In this document: piece by piece, positions 55,938 through 64,000 of the stretch
Layout: every line of letters begins with the position of its first letter
Position numbering within the stretch: the stretch's first letter is position 1
Assembly: GCF_018155095.1 (NCBI RefSeq)
Contig: NZ_NAAI01000001.1
Coordinates: 62,001-126,000 of the forward strand
DNA length: 64,000 nucleotides
Reading direction: 5' to 3'
Source of the DNA: Bartonella queenslandensis
GTDB lineage: Bacteria > Pseudomonadota > Alphaproteobacteria > Rhizobiales > Rhizobiaceae
Program-made: the position numbers and the translations under genes
The notes under the pieces: generated by a model
The model's input: the letters and a program-made list of their open reading frames with translations, nothing else
Database searches by the model: none
What the model was told of the DNA's origin: nothing

Positions 55938-56027
55938 GGTTAGAACAGTTTTTTGTAAGATATTAAATATAGTCTATTCTTTTGATCAATTGATTAGTGT
56001 AAGTAAAAAAATAAATGATTTAATTTA

Positions 56028-56200
56028 TTGATTTATAATATTATTTTTGTCATTTTCATATTGAGCGATAGCCTTAAAAATCCTTAAGATTCTCTCATTT
56101 TAAATCGATTGATCTTATTTATATTGAATCAATCTAAATTATTTTTTGTACGTTGCAAGTAAAGTAAGTATGAGAAAGACGATAGAAAAAAAGGATTTTT
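56028..56200 (+). repeat. dispersed leader repeat, copy G
   Basis: This copy begins TTGATTTATAATATTATTTT. It contains TTAAGATTCTCTCATTTTAA, then TTGAATCAATCTAAATT and GTACGTTGCAAGTAAAG, in family order, and leads into the integrase fragment at 56202. Confidence 0.7.
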
Positions 56201-56201
56201 G

Positions 56202-56400
56202 ATGAACGATGTTCGTTGCCAAGGTTTATTGCGACATTTTAAATTGAAAAATAGGATTATGATACCAGCTTGTACTTTTATTGTGCATAAAAGATGGGGT
56301 GATGTGCAATGGATTTTATGCACTTTACAAACGCTGTCGTGAAATAGGCTCGAGTGTATTGAGAAATGTTTCTTAAAAAAGCATGTGAATAAGTCGTACA
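56202..56400 (+). pseudogene. integrase 5' fragment, copy G
   Basis: AAGGATTTTTG precedes ATG 56202, then AACGATGTTCG. Later blocks GGATTATGATACCAGCTTG, CATAAAAGATGGGGTG, CAATGGATTTTATGCAC and GAAATAGGCTCGAGTGTATT follow copy D block for block. After copy D it is the clearest copy. Stops and small indels are present in all frames. Sequence from 56401 to 57158 is AT-rich with no supported gene. Confidence 0.65.
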
Positions 56401-57158
56401 ACAATTTTCTGTTTTGGGCGTTCTACTTTGAGTGAAAGATAACTATATTTACAGACAAAGAGAAATAAAGGAATGATATAGATAATGCATAATATCCATT
56501 ATTTAAAAGGTAAAGCCAAATTAAAGGGATAAAAATAGTTTTCTTTCTTTATGGTTTCATATTTTTCTCAAATGAAACTGTTTTACCTTTTTAAATATTA
56601 CTCAAATAGATATATGCCTAATCATATCCGACATAGAAAGTTGGAACTGTTTACAAAATACTAAAATCTTTTAATCTTTGTTTCGAATATATAGCAGTAT
56701 CAGGATTGCATATTGATTTAAAAGAAAGAGCAGAAGTACAATTTTATCAGGTAAAAAAAGTCATGAAACAAAAAATATACCAACAATAGATTGAAGAGAT
56801 GTATCGGTTTTTCATTTGATACAAAAAACAACAATAAGATATCGAGCTTTGAAATTTTTTATTCTTTACAGATGTGTTTACGAGTTCTTTGCATAATATT
56901 TATGACAATTAGAATAATGGTCGATTGTAAGCATAATTATACCATTTGTAGGGGGAAACGATCGATTTTTATGAGACAGATAGTTGGAGAATATCATCTT
57001 TATGTTTAAACTCTAAGATTTGAGTTGTTCTATTCTAAATCATTCTCTTAGCAAAAATAGATTGTATATATGTATTTTGTAATGACTAAAATAGTGGCTT
57101 AGAAGGATATCAATTTCTGAGCTTTTAAGATTGGATTTAATAAATGTGATTGCAAAAC

Positions 57159-57325
57159 AATTAATTATAAGAATAAATTTTTGTTTTTCATGTTGAATGT
57201 AAGATTCCCCAATAATCATAGGATTATCTCATTTCAAATCTGTTTAGGTTAAATCAATCCAATTTATTTTCTTGCACATTACCAACGGGCTAGCGTGTGG
57301 GTAAAAACGATTGAGGAATAAAGAG
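57159..57325 (+). repeat. dispersed leader repeat, copy H
   Basis: The start AATTATAAGAATAAATTT is diverged. The inner blocks are clear: TTATCTCATTTCAAATCTG, TTAAATCAATCCAATTT, TTCTTGCACATTACCAACGG and GCGTGTGGGTAAAAACGATT. A second copy in the same orientation, only 1.1 kb from copy G. Confidence 0.7.
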
Positions 57326-57440
57326 CCTCTTATGAAGCTTTTCAAGTACGAGGGTTTTAATATTAGGGGATGGCAAAGTGTATGATGATGTTGGCTTGTA
57401 GCACTATCTTTAAGTTTTGGTCTAAATAGAGTGAGTGTAG
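57326..57440 (+). pseudogene. integrase 5' fragment, copy H
   Basis: CCTCTTATGAAGCTTTTCAA corresponds to the CTCTTATGAACCG start of copy D, and TGATGATGTTGGCTTGTAGC to its NDGASLLL region. Only about 110 bases are recognisable before the sequence runs into the 3' flank of truB. Confidence 0.5.
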
Positions 57441-57521
57441 AGGAATGCAAAGCAGCATATTTCTCTTAATTTGATAGAGAACAATAGCTTTTAATAAGAG
57501 ATGATTATAAGAAAGAAATAC

Positions 57522-58484
57522 TTAAATTGTGAAAATCCGCTTTGGCTTAAATAGACCTTTGTCGAGAGCGCCAATAGCAAGAAGTTGTTCCTTATAGAAG
57601 ACACAAACCTCCTCTTCATCAAGAAGTGTTTTTTGAGCATACAAAGGAATAGAATGCCCCCTCATAATTCTCTGCGCTTGGGGTTCAGTAAGCCGATAAT
57701 GAGAGAGACAATCTAGTGCTGCTCCCGTTTCAATTAACAGTTCATCGAGTGTTGAGAAGTCTTTTTCAAAAGAACTCTTATTTTCATCTGTTGTGTTTTT
57801 ATTGGGCAATATTGCTGCTTTTAGTTCATCCCATGTAACGAGATCCTCTTCATCAAAAGGTGCGACGGCAATACGTCTTAAGTCAGCAATATGCCCATAG
57901 CACCCCAAATCACGTCCCATATCGCGTGCTAAAGAGCGCACATAAGTTCCTTTTCCACAGGTTATTTCGAAGGCTGAGTGCTCTTTAGTAGGAGTTTCTA
58001 TTAGCTTGAAAGTTTCTATTTCCACTTCACGGGGCGGAATTTCAATGATTTCCCCTTCACGCGCTAGATCATAGGCGCGATTTCCAGCAATTTTAATTGC
58101 TGAAAATTGTGGAGGTGTTTGCAAAATAATACCTGTATATTGAGGAAGAAGAGCAAGTATTTCTTCTTGTGTTGGACGTTTGAGAGATGTTTTTGTTATT
58201 TCTCCCTCTAGATCATCTGTTGAGCGCTCTTGCCCCCAAGCGATATGAAAACGATAAGTTTTTTTGCCTTGCATTACATAAGGAACAGTTTTGGTTGCTT
58301 CACCCAATGCAATGGGGAGGAGACCAGAAGCAAGAGGGTCAAGCGTACCCGCATGCCCTGCTTTTTGTGCATGAAAGAGCCATTTGATTTTTGAGACAGC
58401 TTCTGTTGATTTCATGCCTTTTGGTTTATCAAATATGACCCAGCCAGAAACAGGACGTCCCTTTTTTTTTCGTTGCCGTGCCAT
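57522..58484 (-). CDS. truB: tRNA pseudouridine(55) synthase TruB
   Basis: This enzyme of about 320 residues makes pseudouridine 55 in tRNA. The catalytic Asp lies in [19 protein letters not shown], and [10 protein letters not shown] and [12 protein letters not shown] are further TruB blocks. A C-terminal PUA-like part follows. I placed the start at [15 protein letters not shown]: the longer frame (to 58586) would overlap rbfA, and GAGGATTAAAGAT gives a ribosome site nine bases before this ATG. Confidence 0.94.
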   Translation of the reverse strand: MARQRKKKGRPVSGWVIFDKPKGMKSTEAVSKIKWLFHAQKAGHAGTLDPLASGLLPIALGEATKTVPYVMQGKKTYRFHIAWGQERSTDDLEGEITKTSLKRPTQEEILALLPQYTGIILQTPPQFSAIKIAGNRAYDLAREGEIIEIPPREVEIETFKLIETPTKEHSAFEITCGKGTYVRSLARDMGRDLGCYGHIADLRRIAVAPFDEEDLVTWDELKAAILPNKNTTDENKSSFEKDFSTLDELLIETGAALDCLSHYRLTEPQAQRIMRGHSIPLYAQKTLLDEEEVCVFYKEQLLAIGALDKGLFKPKRIFTI

Positions 58485-58488
58485 ATCT

Positions 58489-58896
58489 TTAATCCTCATC
58501 TTGATCACTATGGTGAAGATCGCGTGCAACCTCAGGGGAACGAAGGAGAGCATCAATTTTTGAAAAATTATCAAAACTATTATCAAGTCGGAAACGTAAT
58601 TCGGGCATATATTTCATTTGTCGCAACGCATGACTGATTTCTCCACGGAGAAAACGACTATGTTTATTGAGAGTATGAATGACATCGGTATGGGAAGTAT
58701 TTTTAAGAGTACTGAGAGGTGATACAAAGCAAGTAGCAATTTTTAAATCTGCTGACATGCGTACTTCAGAGACAGAAATGACAATATCTTTCAAGACATC
58801 ATCAAGCAAAATACCACGTTGCAGTATATGCGCGACTGCGTGACGGACTTGCTCTGCTACTCTAAGTTGTCGCTGTGATGGCCCTGCATTTTTCAT
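58489..58896 (-). CDS. rbfA: ribosome-binding factor A
   Basis: This 135-residue KH-like 30S maturation factor includes [20 protein letters not shown] and a C-terminal [17 protein letters not shown]. The frame runs back to 58980. I chose ATG 58896 ([13 protein letters not shown]) because AAGGATAAAATTTTG precedes it and it matches the family start. It lies between infB and truB in the standard order. Confidence 0.93.
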   Translation of the reverse strand: MKNAGPSQRQLRVAEQVRHAVAHILQRGILLDDVLKDIVISVSEVRMSADLKIATCFVSPLSTLKNTSHTDVIHTLNKHSRFLRGEISHALRQMKYMPELRFRLDNSFDNFSKIDALLRSPEVARDLHHSDQDED

Positions 58897-59022
58897 CAAA
58901 ATTTTATCCTTGCTCCAAGACCTCTTTTTTTTTTGACCATCCGGATAAGGAAAAAAGAGATATTGCGTATAGAATTCCAATAACTTTCCTCATTTCAAAA
59001 AAGAGTAAGTTATGGGATTATT

Positions 59023-61551
59023 TTATAATGTGCGATTAATATGTTCGATACGGAAGGTCTCAATAATGTCTCCTGCACGCATATCTTCATAGTTTTCAAA
59101 GGCTATTCCACATTCTTGACCACTTTGCACTTCATTAACTTCATCCTTAAAGCGTTTGAGCGTTTTCAGTTTTCCTTCGTGGATAACGATATTGTCGCGG
59201 ATAAGGCGAACACCAGCTCCTCGTTCTATTTTACCTTCTGTAACACGACACCCAGCAACTTTTCCGATTTTTGTAATATTAAAGACTTCTAGAATTTCAG
59301 CATTGCCAAGGAAAGTTTCACGCTGTTCTGGTGAGAGTAATCCAGACATGGCCGCTTTTATGTCATCAACAAGATCATAAATGATGTTGTAATAACGAAT
59401 TTCAATTCCTTGTGTTTTAGCAAAATCACGCGCCTGTTTATTGGCTCGAACATTAAAACCAATGACAGCTGAGTTAGAAGCTTCGGCAAGAGAAATATCA
59501 CTTTCGGTAATTCCTCCAGCACCAGAATGTACAACACGTGCACGAACTTCATCATTTCCTAGTTTTTCCAATGCCGAAGCGATTGCTTCAATTGATCCTT
59601 GCACATCCCCTTTGATAATAAGAGAAAACTCTTTAATACCTGTTGTTTGCAACTTTGTCATCATCTGTTCAAGAGAACCGCGTGATCCCGTTTGTCGAGC
59701 AACAGCTTTATCACGTGCTAATCGTTGACGATATTCAGAAATTTCACGCGCTTTTGCTTCATGGGTGACAACCGCAAAACGGTCTCCAGCTTGTGGTGTT
59801 CCTTGCATGCCCAAAATTTCAATCGGTGTAGAGGGAACGGCTTCTTTGACATGGCGACCATGGTCGTCAATTAAAGCACGCACACGACCCCACTCATTTC
59901 CTGCAACAATAATATCAGAAGGATGTAATGTACCTTTTTGAACAAGAACGGTTGCAACAGATCCACGTCCGCGATCCAATTTGGCTTCAATGACAACGCC
60001 CTCTGCAGTTCGCTGGGGATCTGCTTTCAGATCAAGCATTTCAGCTTGAAGAAGGATAGCTTCGAGAAGTTTATCAAGGTTTTGACCGGTTTTAGCAGAA
60101 ACTTCAACATCCAAAGTTTCACCGCCCATCGTTTCAACAAACACTTCATGTTGTAAAAGTTCTGTACGTACTTTTTGTGCATTCGCAGCGGGTTTATCAA
60201 TTTTGTTAATAGCCACAATGATAGGGACACCAGCAGCTTTGGCATGATTGATTGACTCAATCGTCTGCGGCATGACGCTATCATCAGCAGCGACAACAAG
60301 AACGGCAATATCGGTAACACGAGCTCCACGAGCACGCATAGCGGTAAATGCAGCATGACCTGGTGTATCAATAAAGGTAATTTTTTGTCCGTTTTGTTCT
60401 ACTTGATAGGCTCCAATATGCTGCGTAATACCACCTGCTTCACCAGAAACAACATTTGCTTTGCGAATAGCATCAAGAAGAGAAGTTTTTCCGTGGTCAA
60501 CATGCCCCATAATGGTCACAACAGGGGGGCGCGGCTGCATATTTTGAGGATTATCTGTTATATTAAAGATACCTTCCTCTACATCAGATTCTAAAACCCG
60601 TTTAACAGTATGACCAAATTCAACAGCGATGAGTTCAGCAACGTCTGCATCAATAACATCGCCAGGTTTCATCATTTGTCCTTGTTTCATCAAAAATTTA
60701 ATGACATCAACAGAACGCTCAGTCATACGTTGTGCGAGCTCTTGAATGGTAATCGTTTCAGGAAGAACAACTTCGCGAGAAATTTTTTCTCTTGGTTCTT
60801 GATTTTGTGCACGCTTAAACTTTTCCTGTCTGCGCCGCATTGCAGCCATTGATCGTCCGCGTGCACTCCCTTCTTCGTCCAGTGCGCTGTTAAGAGTCAG
60901 TTTTCCACGGCGTCGCTCATCAGCTCCTTTGACAATTTTGGGTGCACGTATTTCTGATTTAGCAGGATTAGCACGTCTGCTATGCCGTTCTTCCTCTTGA
61001 TTTTCATCTATTTTGCGTTTTTCAATCACGGTTGTGTTTTTAGGCACAATAGGAATATCTGTCTTTTCGATGAGGGGAGGCTCAGAGAGAACAGGTGAAA
61101 TCTGTATTGGTGATTTTTCTTCTTCTTGTTTTTGAAGTATTTCTTTTTCTTTAATTTCTTGCTTTAAAATTTCTTCACGCTCTTTAGCGCGCTTTGCTTC
61201 TTTTTCAGCTTGTTCTCGCATTATTTTTTCTTGGATATGTGCTTCTTCTAACGCACGAAGTCTTGCTTCCATTTCAGCCGATGAAAGATTACTTTTGGCC
61301 ACAGATTCTTGAGGTTTTTTTTCTTCAAAACGCGGTTTAGAGCGCTGGGGTGCCACATGCGGCTTTGTAATAGGCTGCAGGGTTTCAGTTTTTTCATCAG
61401 GACGCGTAATTTTACGTCGTTTAGTTTCGACAACGACAGCTTTTGTGCGACCATGGCTAAAATTTTGCTTGACCGTACTCGTTTCCAAGACAGACCGCTT
61501 GAGAGTTAGTGTCTTCTTGCCTGTTGTTTTGTCGTTGTTATTTTCACTCAT
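59023..61551 (-). CDS. infB: translation initiation factor IF-2
   Basis: This 842-residue GTPase delivers initiator tRNA. It has a long charged N-terminal region with a K/E/R-rich coiled-coil stretch (about 85-150), an IF2_N motif (about 265-315, [20 protein letters not shown]), and a G domain with [26 protein letters not shown] and NKIDKP. Domains II-IV follow. The start overlaps the upstream ylxR-like stop by four bases. Confidence 0.97.
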   Translation of the reverse strand: MSENNNDKTTGKKTLTLKRSVLETSTVKQNFSHGRTKAVVVETKRRKITRPDEKTETLQPITKPHVAPQRSKPRFEEKKPQESVAKSNLSSAEMEARLRALEEAHIQEKIMREQAEKEAKRAKEREEILKQEIKEKEILQKQEEEKSPIQISPVLSEPPLIEKTDIPIVPKNTTVIEKRKIDENQEEERHSRRANPAKSEIRAPKIVKGADERRRGKLTLNSALDEEGSARGRSMAAMRRRQEKFKRAQNQEPREKISREVVLPETITIQELAQRMTERSVDVIKFLMKQGQMMKPGDVIDADVAELIAVEFGHTVKRVLESDVEEGIFNITDNPQNMQPRPPVVTIMGHVDHGKTSLLDAIRKANVVSGEAGGITQHIGAYQVEQNGQKITFIDTPGHAAFTAMRARGARVTDIAVLVVAADDSVMPQTIESINHAKAAGVPIIVAINKIDKPAANAQKVRTELLQHEVFVETMGGETLDVEVSAKTGQNLDKLLEAILLQAEMLDLKADPQRTAEGVVIEAKLDRGRGSVATVLVQKGTLHPSDIIVAGNEWGRVRALIDDHGRHVKEAVPSTPIEILGMQGTPQAGDRFAVVTHEAKAREISEYRQRLARDKAVARQTGSRGSLEQMMTKLQTTGIKEFSLIIKGDVQGSIEAIASALEKLGNDEVRARVVHSGAGGITESDISLAEASNSAVIGFNVRANKQARDFAKTQGIEIRYYNIIYDLVDDIKAAMSGLLSPEQRETFLGNAEILEVFNITKIGKVAGCRVTEGKIERGAGVRLIRDNIVIHEGKLKTLKRFKDEVNEVQSGQECGIAFENYEDMRAGDIIETFRIEHINRTL

Positions 61552-62183
61552 TGTACTTCCTTCACGGCTTGTGCCGTCATCTCACCGTGCTTACTATGCT
61601 TGTCATCACGATAGCTGATCAATTTATATGTTGTTTTGAGAAATACTTCAGCAGCCTTTGTGTCCAATAAGGCTGCGTGCATGACAGGATTAGAACCAAA
61701 AGCCACGCGCATTTCATCACTTGTAAATAAAGATATGGTTTTTATCGTCCGATTTGTTTGTTGTTGTATTGTATGGATGGCCTGTGCAATTTTTCGTTTT
61801 CCATCTTCTGTTGTTTCTTTAGCATGAAGTACAAGAATAACTTGACCAGAGCGGATAGCAGCATCAACTTTTGTTGCTCCCATGACAACAGCTCCCGCTT
61901 TTCTTGCCATGGAAAGGCTTGAAAGAGCAGCTTTGAGTAAAAGTGTATCAACAATATGCACAAGATTTGGTGCAACCTCAACATCTGTTTTAAAATTTTT
62001 ATGAAAAGCTTTCTGTTTGATCGCTTTCTCAATAACAGTGTGATGGGCAGAAATCCAAACGCCACGCCCTGGTAAATTCGCTTTAAGATCAGGAACAATT
62101 TGGTTATTGGGACCAATAACAAAACGGATCAGCGTTTGTGCTGAAGCATTTTGTCGAGTCACAATGCAAGTCCGTTCGTTCAT
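61548..62183 (-). CDS. YlxR (DUF448) - L7Ae fusion RNA-binding protein
   Basis: This 211-residue protein has an N-terminal DUF448/YlxR domain (about 1-85, [19 protein letters not shown] and [19 protein letters not shown]) and a C-terminal L7Ae/L30e-like RNA-binding domain (about 100-190, [19 protein letters not shown]). The fusion is common in alphaproteobacteria between nusA and infB. It begins directly after the nusA stop and overlaps infB by four bases. YlxR proteins have been linked to RNase P and nucleoid functions in some bacteria; the role here is not shown. Confidence 0.92.
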   Translation of the reverse strand: MNERTCIVTRQNASAQTLIRFVIGPNNQIVPDLKANLPGRGVWISAHHTVIEKAIKQKAFHKNFKTDVEVAPNLVHIVDTLLLKAALSSLSMARKAGAVVMGATKVDAAIRSGQVILVLHAKETTEDGKRKIAQAIHTIQQQTNRTIKTISLFTSDEMRVAFGSNPVMHAALLDTKAAEVFLKTTYKLISYRDDKHSKHGEMTAQAVKEVQ

Positions 62184-63815
62184 TTAAAGTGTATCCACAT
62201 CCAAATCATCTGTTTTTTCATTTTCTGCAGAATTTTCATCTTCTACAGGATTTTCTGTAACAAGATCAGCTTGGTCTATCCAACCTGCTTGTACACGTGC
62301 GGCTAAAATCATAGCTTCTGCATCCGCGCGTGTAATGTCAAAAGGGGTTAAAATACCAGAAAAACTTTTTGTTTGACCTTCTTTACGTTCTCTCCAACCA
62401 GCTAAATCATCAACGGCATAGCCAGCAAAGTCTTCTATTGTTTTTACACCATCCTCACCCACAGCAACCAGCATAGCACTTGTCATTCCAGGAAGTGTTC
62501 GCAATTCGTCAGAAACTCCAAGCTTTTTGCGTTTTTCATCAAGTTCTTTTTCTTGATGATCGAGATATTCGCGGGCCCGACTTTGGATTTCAGAAGCGGT
62601 ATCATGGTCAAAACCATCAATAGAAGCGATTTCTTCAAGATCAATATAGGCGATTTCTTCAATAGAAGAAAAACCCTCTGATGCCATAACCTGTCCGATC
62701 ATTTCGTCAACCTCTAAGGCTTCCATAAACAATTTACTGCGTTCAGTAAATTCTTTTTGACGATTTTCAGATTCTTCCTTTTCCGTTAAAATATCAATAT
62801 TCCATCCTGTTAGCTGCGAAGCTAAGCGAACATTTTGTCCACGTCGTCCAATAGCAAGGCTGAGTTGGTCATCGGGCACAATAACTTCAATGCGTTCAGC
62901 ATCTTCATCAAGGATGATTTTAGAAACTTCAGCAGGTTGCAGTGCATTAACGACAAATGTTGCTGCATCAGGTGACCAAGGAATAATATCAATTTTTTCG
63001 CCTTGTAACTCTGCAACAACAGCTTGTACACGGCTTCCTCGCATTCCAACACATGCTCCAACCGGATCAATAGAACCATCACGTGAAACAACGGCGATTT
63101 TGGCTCGTGAACCAGGATCACGGGCAACCGATTTGATTTCTATAATACCATCATAAATTTCTGGAACTTCCATAGTAAAAAGTTTTACCATAAATTGAGG
63201 ATGTGTGCGTGAAAGGAAAATTTGTGGTCCACGTGTTTCACGGTGTACATCATTGACAAAAGCACGAATACGGTCTCCATAGCGGAAGGATTCACGGGGA
63301 ATTAACTCATCACGGCGCACAATAGCTTCACCGCGTCCTAGATCAACGATAACATTGCCATATTCCACACGCTTAACTGTACCAGAAATAATTTCACCGA
63401 CTTTATTTTTGAATTCTTCATATTGCTGATCACGCTCTGCGTCGCGTACTTTCTGTACAATAACCTGTTTAGCGGATTGTGCGGCAATACGTCCAAAATC
63501 CATAGGAGGTAAAAGATCTGCAAAAAAATCACCAATTTTTGCTTCTTCTTGACGTTTGAGTGCATCGGACAAAGCAATTTCCGTTGTATAGTCTTCAACA
63601 ACATCAACGATTTTAAGCAGGCGTTGTAATTTAATTTCACCTGTTTTGGAATTAATTTCAGCACGGATATTGGTTTCTTGACCATAACGAGAACGTGCTG
63701 CTTTCTGAATAGCGTCAGCCATCGCAGAAATGACAATTTCACGATCGATTGACTTTTCACGTGCAACAGCATCTGCAATTTGCAGAATCTCAAGCCTGTT
63801 AGCGCTTGTAGCCAT
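62184..63815 (-). CDS. nusA: transcription termination/antitermination factor NusA
   Basis: This factor of about 543 residues binds RNA polymerase. It has a NusA N-domain (about 1-125), an S1 domain (about 130-200, GEIISGTVKRVEYGNVIVDL), two KH domains (about 225-370, VGACVGMRGSRVQAVV and LAIGRRGQNVRLASQLTGW) and C-terminal acidic helix-hairpin-helix repeats. ATG 63815 is chosen over the start at 63839 because AAGGAGAAAATTG stands directly before it. Confidence 0.96.
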   Translation of the reverse strand: MATSANRLEILQIADAVAREKSIDREIVISAMADAIQKAARSRYGQETNIRAEINSKTGEIKLQRLLKIVDVVEDYTTEIALSDALKRQEEAKIGDFFADLLPPMDFGRIAAQSAKQVIVQKVRDAERDQQYEEFKNKVGEIISGTVKRVEYGNVIVDLGRGEAIVRRDELIPRESFRYGDRIRAFVNDVHRETRGPQIFLSRTHPQFMVKLFTMEVPEIYDGIIEIKSVARDPGSRAKIAVVSRDGSIDPVGACVGMRGSRVQAVVAELQGEKIDIIPWSPDAATFVVNALQPAEVSKIILDEDAERIEVIVPDDQLSLAIGRRGQNVRLASQLTGWNIDILTEKEESENRQKEFTERSKLFMEALEVDEMIGQVMASEGFSSIEEIAYIDLEEIASIDGFDHDTASEIQSRAREYLDHQEKELDEKRKKLGVSDELRTLPGMTSAMLVAVGEDGVKTIEDFAGYAVDDLAGWRERKEGQTKSFSGILTPFDITRADAEAMILAARVQAGWIDQADLVTENPVEDENSAENEKTDDLDVDTL

Positions 63816-63862
63816 CAATTTTCTCCTTCTTTGTGCCACACGATGGGTATTCCCCAGTGATC

Positions 63863-64000
63863 TTATTTTTTGAAATTGAGCCTCTGTATTGAGTCGGTAG
63901 GATTATCTTCGGGAATGAATTGTTGACTTAAATCTCTATTTTTTTTCAATGCATCGCGAATAAGCTCATCGGTAAGCACTAAATGCGCGCTTATGATATC
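63863..64000 (-). CDS. rimP: ribosome maturation factor RimP, 3' end only (partial)
   Basis: Forty-five codons and a TAA read from the window edge on minus, DIISAHLVLTDELIRDALKK at the left and SIQRLNFKK at the end. The LVLTDELI segment matches the C-terminus of alphaproteobacterial RimP, and the position just upstream of nusA is the conserved place for rimP. The 5' part is outside the window. Too short to call on sequence alone; context makes it likely. Confidence 0.75.
   Translation of the reverse strand, partial: DIISAHLVLTDELIRDALKKNRDLSQQFIPEDNPTDSIQRLNFKK

Noticed and set aside
56129..56404. 91-codon ORF on minus
   Set aside because: It is antisense to leader G and the integrase fragment G; it has no ribosome site.
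56791..57009. 72-codon ORF on plus between copies G and H
   Set aside because: No ribosome site, no family features, surrounded by decayed sequence.
59441..59728. Long plus-strand open frame opposite infB, and similar ones opposite pnp and hslU
   Set aside because: Antisense shadows of strongly conserved genes.

Overview
The window is a 64 kb piece of an AT-rich alphaproteobacterial chromosome. It is most likely a Bartonella species or a very close relative within the Rhizobiales. I infer this from the low GC content, a Brucella-type Omp10 lipoprotein, the class Ib ribonucleotide reductase operon nrdHIEF, the secA-parvulin-argJ-mutT and prfA-prmC gene orders, and wide intergenic spaces filled with decayed sequence. 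No species can be fixed from the sequence alone. I saw no tRNA, rRNA or CRISPR array.

Layout. 1-7000: mgtE, an M3 metallopeptidase, and a coupled pair made of an SGNH/DUF459-like protein and an MltB-type lytic transglycosylase. 7200-9800: galU, kdsD and an Omp10-like lipoprotein, all envelope functions. 10000-19800: a degenerate NtrC-like regulator, a two-HKD phospholipase D protein, guaB, a 48-residue basic ORF, an RsmB-type rRNA methylase, guaA and a glycerophosphodiester phosphodiesterase. 20700-25000: ugpBAEC, the glycerol-3-phosphate/glycerophosphodiester ABC importer, which goes with the upstream phosphodiesterase. 26400-29040: a zinc-type ABC importer operon on the minus strand behind two Zur-like operators. 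29100-33400: nrdHIEF behind a NrdR-box-like palindrome and a leader of about 500 nt. 33400-41960: prmC, prfA, fur and secA on minus, then a parvulin, argJ and mutT on plus. 43500-48100: NlpC/P60 protein, leucyl aminopeptidase, pantothenate kinase and asparaginase on minus. 48300-50200: hslVU. 50200-54000: an rRNA-methylase-like protein, pnp and rpsO on minus. 54300-55940: an MFS exporter. 57500-64000: truB, rbfA, infB, ylxR, nusA and the 3' end of rimP on minus, the conserved transcription/translation operon.

The most striking feature is not a gene. Almost every large intergenic gap (1-290, 1975-2256, 19900-20260, 25520-26240, 42000-42360, 43125-43515, 56028-56400, 57160-57440) carries a diverged copy of the same unit. 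The unit is a leader of about 150 bp that begins near TTGATTTATAATGATAATT, followed by the decayed 5' part of a phage-type tyrosine integrase gene. Nine leader copies and eight integrase fragments are recognisable by eye. Every copy keeps only the 5' part of the gene, and all are full of stops and frameshifts. The best copy (25693-26087, minus) still reads as an integrase arm-binding domain. The copies sit inside otherwise conserved gene groups, separating ugpQ from ugpB and truB from rpsO.

Most genes are ordinary housekeeping genes and are called with high confidence. Start codons were moved inward where a ribosome binding site, an overlap with the neighbour or the family's usual N-terminus favoured it, and this is stated in each entry.
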